Shown in pieces: positions 13,611-18,630 of a DNA stretch of 18,630 nt. Under the pieces are notes generated by a model. That model did no database searches. It worked only from the letters and a program-made list of their open reading frames with translations, and was not told where the DNA came from. Both the position numbers and the translations under genes were made by a program. This DNA is from Candidatus Doudnabacteria bacterium (GTDB lineage Bacteria > Patescibacteriota > Doudnabacteria > UBA920 > O2-02-FULL-48-8), in assembly GCA_016198045.1 (NCBI GenBank), contig JACQJI010000029.1:1-18630 (forward strand), read 5' to 3'. Positions within the stretch are counted from its first letter, which is position 1; each line of letters opens with the position of its first letter.

Positions 13611-14658
13611 GCTGATAGTATTAATGATTGGGGTCACTTTTGCCGCGGCCAGCTGTAATTTGACCGAACCTTTGGGCATAACCACCGGTTCGCGCGGGAT
13701 TTTCAAATCCGAAGACGGAGGAGAGAGCTTTAGGACTGCCAACGACATCGAAAAAAAAGGCAATATCAATAATGTCTCGGTAAATGCCCTGGCTTTTTCA
13801 CCGGACAACAGTGAGGTGATCTATTTGGCCAGCAATTCGGGGATTTATAAAACCGAAAGCGCCGCCGCCGGTTGGATCTATATCCTATCCGGCATTGCCG
13901 TATCTGATCTCGCCATTGACCCGCGAAATCCGGATGTGATATATGCCGCTGGGGTATCTGGCAACAACGGCAAGATCATCAGAAGCAAAGATGGCGGCGA
14001 CAACTGGAGCGAGATTTATACCGAACCGTCGAAATCAAATCCGGTGACGAGTCTGGCTATATCTCAATCCACCTCCGTGCTCATTGCCGGACTTGCCAGC
14101 GGAGAAATAATCCGCTCTTTCGACGGCGGGGACAGCTGGCAGGCGGGGGAGGATCTGCAGAGCCGTGTCATCAAGATTCGCTTTGCCGGAGCCAACAGCG
14201 TTTATGTGCTTGCCAGAACCGCGGGGTTGTTCAAAAGCCTGGACTCGGGCAATGCCTGGACCAAAATTACCAGCGTGTTTACGCGAGACAATGTTTTCAG
14301 CAATCCGGGAGTGCCCGCGGTCAGCGCTTTCCACGATTTTGCGGTTGATCCTCGGTTGTCAGGCGTGGTTTATTTGGCAGCCGAAGAAGGGTTGTTTCGC
14401 ACAGTCAGCGACGGGGCTGTCTGGAACATTTTAAATCTGCCGCTTAAAGACACTGCCTTAAAAGTTTCATCGCTTGCGGTTAATCCTGCCAATTCCAACA
14501 ATCTGTTCGTCAGCGTGGGATCCACGATTCTTAAAAGCTCAAACGGGGCATCAACTTGGGAGACGAGAGAATTGCGCACAGAGCAAGCGGTGAGAGTTAT
14601 AGCAATTGATCCCCAAAGTCCAAATGTAGTATATTTAGGACTTGGGGAGAGAAAATAA
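13603..14658 (+). CDS. Predicted lipoprotein with an Asp-box (BNR/sortilin-type) beta-propeller
   Basis: The N terminus MSKLIVLMIGVTFAAASC is a lipoprotein signal peptide with lipobox AASC, so the mature protein should start at that Cys and be tethered to the membrane. The rest is made of repeated blades with Asp-box motifs: SEDGGESF, SKDGGDNW, SFDGGDSW, SLDSGNAW, VSDGAVW and SSNGASTW, separated by strands such as SDLAIDPRNPDVIYAAG and VIAIDPQSPNVVYLGLG. About seven repeats give one propeller, as in Vps10/sortilin and YCF48-like proteins. Such proteins bind other proteins or glycans; the partner here is unknown. ATG 13597 is an alternative start. It overlaps holB and is 16 bases before frr, so it sits in a translation/replication operon. 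Confidence 0.85.
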   Translation: MSKLIVLMIGVTFAAASCNLTEPLGITTGSRGIFKSEDGGESFRTANDIEKKGNINNVSVNALAFSPDNSEVIYLASNSGIYKTESAAAGWIYILSGIAVSDLAIDPRNPDVIYAAGVSGNNGKIIRSKDGGDNWSEIYTEPSKSNPVTSLAISQSTSVLIAGLASGEIIRSFDGGDSWQAGEDLQSRVIKIRFAGANSVYVLARTAGLFKSLDSGNAWTKITSVFTRDNVFSNPGVPAVSAFHDFAVDPRLSGVVYLAAEEGLFRTVSDGAVWNILNLPLKDTALKVSSLAVNPANSNNLFVSVGSTILKSSNGASTWETRELRTEQAVRVIAIDPQSPNVVYLGLGERK

Positions 14659-14674
14659 CTATTAACTATTGACG

Positions 14675-15229
14675 ATGATAACTGATCTCACAAAAAAAGA
14701 AGCTGAATTTGCCAAAGCCGTCGAACATTTAAGGTCGGAGCTTAAAACCGTGCGGACCGGGCGGGCTTCCGCCCAGCTGGTAGAACACTTAGAGGTCGAG
14801 TATTATGGGACCAAAACTCCCCTGATTCAGCTGGCACAGATCGCAGTGCCAGAACCGCGCAGTATCACCATCCAGCCCTATGACAAGCAGGCCTTGAAAG
14901 AGATAGAGAAAGCTGTTCAGACATCCAATCTGGGAATCAATCCCATCAACGACGGCACGTATATTCGGCTGAATATCCCTCCCATGACCGAAGAGCGCCG
15001 CAAAGAGCTGGTCAAAGTCGTGGCTCAAATGGCGGAAAGAACCCGGGTTTCCATTCGCAATATCCGCGAAGAGATTTGGAAGGAAATCCAAAAACAGGAG
15101 AATGAGGGCAAGATTTCTGAGGATGACAAGATTGGCGCAAAAGAAGATTTGCAAAAAATGGTTGACAAATTCAACGAACAAATAAAAAAGCTGGCAGACG
15201 CCAAAGAACAAGAGGTTTTAACGATTTAG
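14675..15229 (+). CDS. frr: Ribosome recycling factor
   Basis: RRF splits the post-termination 70S ribosome together with EF-G. The 184-residue protein has the two family domains: the three-helix bundle (helix 1 KKEAEFAKAVEHLRSELKTV followed by RTGRASAQLVEHL, and the long C-terminal helices from PPMTEERRKELVKVV) and the small beta domain (VEYYGTKTPLIQLAQIAVPEPRSI, then PYDKQALKEIEKAV). The motif GINPINDGTYIRLNIPP is typical. I chose ATG 14675 (MITDLTKKEA); TTG 14669 is also in frame. There is no Shine-Dalgarno. In many bacteria frr is followed by uppS, cdsA, dxr, rseP and proS; here rseP follows directly. Confidence 0.97.
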   Translation: MITDLTKKEAEFAKAVEHLRSELKTVRTGRASAQLVEHLEVEYYGTKTPLIQLAQIAVPEPRSITIQPYDKQALKEIEKAVQTSNLGINPINDGTYIRLNIPPMTEERRKELVKVVAQMAERTRVSIRNIREEIWKEIQKQENEGKISEDDKIGAKEDLQKMVDKFNEQIKKLADAKEQEVLTI

Positions 15230-15243
15230 TTGAAAGTTTATAA

Positions 15244-15293
15244 AGTTCTAAGTTCATAAAGTTGCTTGCCCTTGACTTTACAAACTTAGAACT
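15244..15293 (+). repeat. Inverted repeat in the frr-rseP spacer
   Basis: AGTTCTAAGTTCATAAAGT (15244-15262) and ACTTTACAAACTTAGAACT (15275-15293) are complementary at 17 of 19 positions around a 12-nt loop. The right arm is partly duplicated (AACTTAGAACTC occurs twice, ending at 15308). No T-run follows, and rseP starts 20 bases after the arm. Confidence 0.75.
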
Positions 15294-15312
15294 CAGAACT
15301 TAGAACTCGACC

Positions 15313-16431
15313 ATGATTCTCCTCACTATTGCTATTTTCATTCTCATCCTTGGCCTGCTTATCTTCGTCCATGAACTAGGTCATTTTATTATGGCCAAAA
15401 GAGCTGGAATGCGGGTAGAAGAGTTCGGCTTTGGATTTCCTCCTAGAATTTTTGGTATTACGCGCGGGGAGACTACTTATTCACTCAATCTTATCCCTTT
15501 GGGTGGGTTCGTCAAAATCACAGGGGAAAATGGCGAACAGAGTGATGACCAGAGGAGCTTCGTCAATAAATCAGCGTGGCAGCGTTTTTCGGTTCTGATT
15601 GCCGGCGTGTCCATGAACGTGGTGTTGGCCTGGGTTTTGATTTCTATCGGTTTGGGTATTGGGCTGCCGACCATGATTTCCGAAGGCGAAAGTTTGTCTC
15701 GGTCGGCTGAAGTCAGAAATGTTCAGATCAGCGTGGTCGAAGTTTCTCCTGACTCACCGGCCGCGTCCGCAAGCGTCAAACCCGGGGATAGCATTGTTCA
15801 AATTAACGGACAGCCAATTTCATCCATCGAGGAACTGCAGATTAAAACAGTCGAAAATTCCGGCCGAGAGACTGTTTATGAATTTAAACGGGGGGACGAA
15901 ACTTTTAGCAAGACGCTAGTGCCTCGAAGCAACCCGCCGGCGGGAGAGGGGCCTTTGGGCGTAGCCATGGCGCAAGTCGCCCAGGTTTCATATCCTTGGT
16001 ATGAGACGCCGTTTCGGGGGCTGGCTGCCACAGTCAGTCTGACCTGGGCTACCCTGACGGCTTTTGCGACCATTATCGGGCAATGGATAGGGGGACAGTC
16101 AGTCAGCGGCAGTTTGTCAGGCCCAGTGGGAATTGCGGTATTGACCAGGGACGTGGCCGCTTTGGGTTTAATATATTTGCTCCAGTTTACAGCTTTGCTT
16201 TCGGTGAATTTAGCCATCATCAATGCCGTGCCGTTTCCGGCGCTGGACGGCGGCCGGGTTTTGTTTTTGCTGATCGAAAAAATTCGCGGTCGAAAGATGG
16301 GGATCAAGGCCGAGCAAGTGGCCAATACAGTTGGTTTTAGTCTTCTGATTTTGCTGATGATATTTGTCACGGTCAAAGATGTGACGCGCTACGGAGACGG
16401 TTTTAAACGGTTGTTTGAAAGGATATTTTAG
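15313..16431 (+). CDS. rseP: Site-2 family intramembrane zinc metalloprotease RseP
   Basis: This protease cuts transmembrane substrates inside the membrane, classically anti-sigma factors and remnant signal peptides. Helix 1 carries FVHELGHF with His20-Glu21 and His24 as zinc and catalytic residues. AKRAGMRVEEFGFGFPPRIFG follows, as in the family. A second hydrophobic stretch (about 92-118) precedes a PDZ domain (about 135-200, VVEVSPDSPAASASVKPGD then SIVQINGQPISS). Near the C terminus NAVPFPALDGGR (from 304) holds the third zinc ligand Asp312, followed by a last membrane helix. The length of 372 residues suits the single-PDZ form. No anti-sigma partner is in the window. It starts without Shine-Dalgarno, 20 bases past the spacer repeat. 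Confidence 0.96.
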   Translation: MILLTIAIFILILGLLIFVHELGHFIMAKRAGMRVEEFGFGFPPRIFGITRGETTYSLNLIPLGGFVKITGENGEQSDDQRSFVNKSAWQRFSVLIAGVSMNVVLAWVLISIGLGIGLPTMISEGESLSRSAEVRNVQISVVEVSPDSPAASASVKPGDSIVQINGQPISSIEELQIKTVENSGRETVYEFKRGDETFSKTLVPRSNPPAGEGPLGVAMAQVAQVSYPWYETPFRGLAATVSLTWATLTAFATIIGQWIGGQSVSGSLSGPVGIAVLTRDVAALGLIYLLQFTALLSVNLAIINAVPFPALDGGRVLFLLIEKIRGRKMGIKAEQVANTVGFSLLILLMIFVTVKDVTRYGDGFKRLFERIF

Positions 16432-16432
16432 T

Positions 16433-16481
16433 CTCAACAAAATTCGTTGAGCATTCTATGCTATCGCCTCAAATGCTCAAC
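16433..16481 (+). other. Competing hairpins after rseP
   Basis: CTCAAC (16433-16438), GTTGAGCATT (16446-16455) and AATGCTCAAC (16472-16481) allow two exclusive stems: a 6-bp one with the first, or a perfect 10-bp one with the last. Only a short T stretch follows (around 16488-16491). It may be a weak terminator or 3' processing site of the rseP transcript. Confidence 0.45.
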
Positions 16482-16533
16482 TTAAGCTTTTGTAAACCCT
16501 TGAATTTTGGGCAAAATAAAAACCCATAAAGGG

Positions 16534-16580
16534 AAAAATGATCGCGAGGAGGAAGCTGTGGAAGCCTTCCACTCCTCGCG
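16534..16580 (-). terminator. Intrinsic terminator of the minus-strand two-gene cassette
   Basis: On the minus strand the perfect 9-bp outer stem CGCGAGGAG/CTCCTCGCG (16543-16551 with 16572-16580), with an inner GGAAG/CTTCC pairing, is followed by ATCATTTTT. It begins 8 bases past the stop of the 88-aa gene. Confidence 0.85.
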
Positions 16581-16588
16581 TCTCGGTT

Positions 16589-16855
16589 CTACTCATCCTG
16601 GTCGGGATCATTGTACTGCAGCGTTCTTCTGCTGGGCGGCGCCGGCGTCTCATCCGCGGATGCTGCGGCGCGGATGGCCCGATCCCAGGCCGCCGGGTCC
16701 ACCGCGACCTCCTGCGCCTCACGCTGCTGCTGCGCCTCGATCGCGGTCGCGAGCCGGTCGATGAACTCATCGACGTTGGGAAGCATCACCCCGTGCTTGG
16801 CGTGATGCGTGACGAGCGCCGTGCGGATCATGCCTTCGATGGTCTCACGTGTCAT
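16589..16855 (-). CDS. Small hypothetical protein (88 aa), GC-rich
   Basis: I do not recognise this protein. It has a helical N-terminal half (MTRETIEGMIRTALVTHHAK, then VDEFIDRLATAIEAQQQREA), an Ala-rich middle and an acidic, probably disordered C-terminus (PAPPSRRTLQYNDPDQDE). There are no cysteines, membrane segments or known motifs. It has AAGGAGG placed 7 nt before the ATG and a strong terminator 8 bases past its stop, which supports it being a real gene. Its codons are markedly richer in G and C than those of rseP and proS around it, suggesting transfer. It follows the zinc-ribbon gene by 21 bases and is probably co-transcribed with it. Confidence 0.65.
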   Translation of the reverse strand: MTRETIEGMIRTALVTHHAKHGVMLPNVDEFIDRLATAIEAQQQREAQEVAVDPAAWDRAIRAAASADETPAPPSRRTLQYNDPDQDE

Positions 16856-16876
16856 CGTTGCCTCCTTCTGGCGTTG

Positions 16877-17356
16877 TCATTTCTTAGGCTTTGGGTTACT
16901 AGCCCTTATCCCTTTCCGCGACATAACTGAGAGGTCATGGTCATCTTGCTCCTTGTGGCGAATCTCCCAGGGTGTTCTTGAGCGATCGATCCTGATCATG
17001 ACCACCCGCTCAGTCAAGACAGCCTTGTGTCTGCAATCACTGCAGAAGAAGAGGTTGCGCACTCGATATATCCCCTTCTTACCGCACGCGCACCGTTGCT
17101 CTGGCGGATAGAAGACAGGATGCCTTATCCCGCGCCGATCTGCTTCAGCTTTGAAGATGGTGAGGATAGCCAGATGATCTCGAGCGGAGGGGCTATTTTT
17201 TGACCGGAAGACATCTAGCTTATCTATGATCCTGGTAATCCAATCCTCGTTCATCTCCGCGATCTTAACAATACGGCCATCCTTGGATTTCCAGAGCCCT
17301 TGTTTTGCGAATTCGAGGTACTGTCTGGTATTAGTTGCAGGCTTGGGAGCAGTCAT
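16877..17356 (-). CDS. Hypothetical protein with a four-cysteine zinc ribbon (159 aa)
   Basis: I cannot assign a family. The N-terminal part (residues about 10-75) is predicted helical (RQYLEFAKQGLWKSKDGR, EDWITRIIDKLDVF, ARDHLAILTIFKAEADRRGI). Residues 89-108 carry CACGKKGIYRVRNLFFCSDC, a CxC...CxxC arrangement fit for one zinc ion. The C-terminal part is basic and ends in PKPKK, so nucleic-acid binding is possible but not shown. I chose the ATG at 17356 because AAGGAGG lies 7 nt before it; an upstream ATG at 17398 lies within the promoter. The promoter TTGACA/TATTCT is near consensus. It is the first gene of a minus-strand cassette placed between rseP and proS. Confidence 0.7.
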   Translation of the reverse strand: MTAPKPATNTRQYLEFAKQGLWKSKDGRIVKIAEMNEDWITRIIDKLDVFRSKNSPSARDHLAILTIFKAEADRRGIRHPVFYPPEQRCACGKKGIYRVRNLFFCSDCRHKAVLTERVVMIRIDRSRTPWEIRHKEQDDHDLSVMSRKGIRASNPKPKK

Positions 17357-17377
17357 TGATTTCCTCCTTGGCAGTTC

Positions 17378-17406
17378 AGAATAAGTTTTTTTGCTCATTT
17401 TGTCAA
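17378..17406 (-). promoter_or_regulatory. Promoter of the minus-strand zinc-ribbon cassette
   Basis: On the minus strand a perfect TTGACA (17406-17401), a 17-nt spacer and TATTCT (17383-17378) are seen. The leader to ATG 17356 is about 15 nt and contains AAGGAGG. Confidence 0.8.
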
Positions 17407-17419
17407 TAAAAGTTATAAT
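17391..17419 (+). promoter_or_regulatory. Promoter of proS (leaderless)
   Basis: TTGCTC (17391-17396), 17 nt, and a perfect TATAAT (17414-17419) are followed by the proS ATG at 17428, only 8 nt past the -10. The transcript should begin at or next to the start codon. It overlaps the divergent cassette promoter almost completely. Confidence 0.7.
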
Positions 17420-17427
17420 TGCTACAT

Positions 17428-18630
17428 ATGCTTCAATCAGAACTTTTTACCAAAACTTTACGCCAGGCGCCCAAGGATGAAGAGACAATCAATGCCCAAC
17501 TGCTAACTCGGGCCGGATTTGTGAAAAAACTTATGGCTGGGGTCTATTCGTATTTGCCTTTGGGTTTGCGGGTTTTGAAAAAGATTGAGCAAATTGTCAG
17601 GGAAGAAATGAACTTAATTGGCGGCCAGGAAATTTTGATGCCGGCTTTGCATCCGGCCGAAATTTGGAAGAAAACCGGCGCTTGGGACAAGGTGGATGTG
17701 TTGTTTAAGATCAAAAGCCGCACGGACAAGGATTACGCTTTGGGCCAAAGTGAGGAAGAAGTGGTAAGCCCGCTGGTTATGAAATACGTGGAAACCTATA
17801 AGGATTTGCCACTTTCGGTTTATCAAATTGGCTGGAAGTTCCGCGACGAGCTGCGGAGCAAGTCTGGGCTTTTGCGCGGCCGCGAATTTTACATGAAAGA
17901 CATGTACAGCTTTCATGTGGACCAGAAAGATTTCGAAAAATATTATGAGACAGTCAAGCAGGCGTACCTCAAAATTTTTAAACGGATCGGACTTATGGCC
18001 AAAGTCACCGAAGCCTCGGGCGGCTCATTCAGCGAAAAAATTTCTTATGAGTTCATGGTTTTGACCGATGCCGGTGAGGACAATATTTTGTACTGTGATG
18101 TTTGTGAATTTTGCGTCAATGTAAGTATTGCCAGACAAAAAGCAGGCGACAAATGCCCCAAGTGCGGCCGAGGAAAACTTTCGCAAGCCACAGCTTCGGA
18201 AGTGGGCAATGTTTTTGATTTGGGCCAGAAATACGGCCACGACTTTGATCTGACATTTAAGGATGAAAAAAATCAAAAACAGCACCCAGTTATGGGCTGT
18301 TATGGCTTGGGCATTTCGCGCCTCATGGGCGTAATTGTGGAGAAGTTCCACGATGAGCGGGGAATTATCTGGCCCCAGGCGGTCAGCCCGTTTGACTTGC
18401 ATCTGATAAATATCGCGAAAGATTCGAAGCCAGCCGAAAAAATCTATCAAACTTTACAGCACAGCGGAATTTCGGTACTATTAGACCAGCGAGACGAGAC
18501 TGCAGGAGTAAAATTTACAGACGCCGATCTCATTGGCATTTCCAGGCGAGCAGTGGTCTCGGATAAAACGTTGAAACAAGACAGCGTTGAGTTGAAACTT
18601 AGAGCTGAAGAAAAAACAAAATTAATAAAA
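17428..18630 (+). CDS. proS: Prolyl-tRNA synthetase, INS-less form (partial, runs off the window)
   Basis: This class II synthetase charges tRNA-Pro. In order: LLTRAGFVKKLMAGVYSYLP, motif 1 (GGQEILMPALHPAEIW), motif 2 (YQIGWKFRDELRSKSGLLRG, then REFYMKDMYSFH), a short CDVC...CPKC insert (Cys223/226 and Cys243/246) and ATASEVGNVFDLGQKYG. Motif 3 (MGCYGLGISRLMG) and the HGTP anticodon-binding domain (SPFDLHLINIAK, LLDQRDETAGVKFTDADLIG) follow. The ~180-residue INS editing domain that E. coli ProRS carries between motifs 2 and 3 is absent; a putative zinc knuckle takes its place. Post-transfer editing of Ala-tRNA-Pro by this protein is thus not expected. 401 codons are open to the window edge, so only a short C-terminal part is missing. 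Confidence 0.95.
   Translation, partial: MLQSELFTKTLRQAPKDEETINAQLLTRAGFVKKLMAGVYSYLPLGLRVLKKIEQIVREEMNLIGGQEILMPALHPAEIWKKTGAWDKVDVLFKIKSRTDKDYALGQSEEEVVSPLVMKYVETYKDLPLSVYQIGWKFRDELRSKSGLLRGREFYMKDMYSFHVDQKDFEKYYETVKQAYLKIFKRIGLMAKVTEASGGSFSEKISYEFMVLTDAGEDNILYCDVCEFCVNVSIARQKAGDKCPKCGRGKLSQATASEVGNVFDLGQKYGHDFDLTFKDEKNQKQHPVMGCYGLGISRLMGVIVEKFHDERGIIWPQAVSPFDLHLINIAKDSKPAEKIYQTLQHSGISVLLDQRDETAGVKFTDADLIGISRRAVVSDKTLKQDSVELKLRAEEKTKLIK

Noticed and set aside
16507..17111. Overlapping plus-strand reading frames across the cassette
   Set aside because: They are shadows of the GC-rich minus-strand genes, lack ribosome sites and cross the terminator.
17357..17398. Longer start of the zinc-ribbon gene at 17398
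   Set aside because: This start lies within the promoter itself, while the internal ATG has AAGGAGG at the right distance.
1..18630. CRISPR arrays, tRNA or rRNA genes, insertion-sequence transposases
   Set aside because: I looked for spaced direct repeats, tRNA-like cloverleaf sequences and transposase or integrase motifs and saw none.

Overview
The window looks like a chromosomal segment of a Candidate Phyla Radiation (Patescibacteria) bacterium. This is an inference from several signs. Most housekeeping genes have no Shine-Dalgarno sequence, and at least two appear to be transcribed leaderless. Genes are tightly packed with ATGA-type overlaps. Core enzymes carry unusual substitutions. There is a PEGA-domain membrane protein, a receiver domain without its phospho-acceptor, and a prolyl-tRNA synthetase that lacks the INS editing domain. 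TGA is used as a real stop (eno, recJ, the upstream partial gene), so the TGA-recoding CPR lineages are excluded.

Region 1 (1-5302, + strand): the end of a membrane protein gene, then a lower-glycolysis operon gap-pgk-eno-gpmI. It leads from glyceraldehyde-3-phosphate to phosphoenolpyruvate, although the gene order does not follow the pathway. Region 2 (5316-7856, +): a stand-alone degenerate receiver, recJ and an RNase HI. A twin-hairpin palindromic repeat sits in frame inside recJ. Region 3 (7858-8701, -): a PEGA protein converging on the RNase H gene. Region 4 (8702-11268, +): a large imperfect inverted repeat, murA (with Asp for the catalytic Cys) and mreB, both cell-wall genes.

Region 5 (11269-12231) has no convincing protein gene but is dense in RNA-type signals. 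In order it holds the mreB terminator, a consensus promoter driving a ~240-nt structured RNA that I cannot assign to a family, its terminator, and a second, inverted copy of the twin-hairpin element seen in recJ. After these come a second promoter/hairpin/terminator unit (~135 nt) and several palindromes. Region 6 (12232-12682, -): a self-contained cupin cassette with its own promoter, strong Shine-Dalgarno and terminator. Region 7 (12750-16431, +): holB (delta'), a lipoprotein with an Asp-box propeller, frr and rseP. Region 8 (16534-17406, -): a GC-rich two-gene cassette (an 88-aa protein and a zinc-ribbon protein), again with its own promoter, strong Shine-Dalgarno sites and terminator. Region 9 (17428-end, +): proS, cut by the window edge.

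The + strand is essentially core metabolism, DNA repair/replication, envelope and translation. The minus-strand cassettes differ in translation signals and, in part, in base composition, and look like acquired cargo placed between core genes. The most novel material is the twin-hairpin repeat present both inside a coding sequence and beside an RNA gene, the two unassigned RNAs, and a family of inverted-repeat spacers placed just before internal operon genes.
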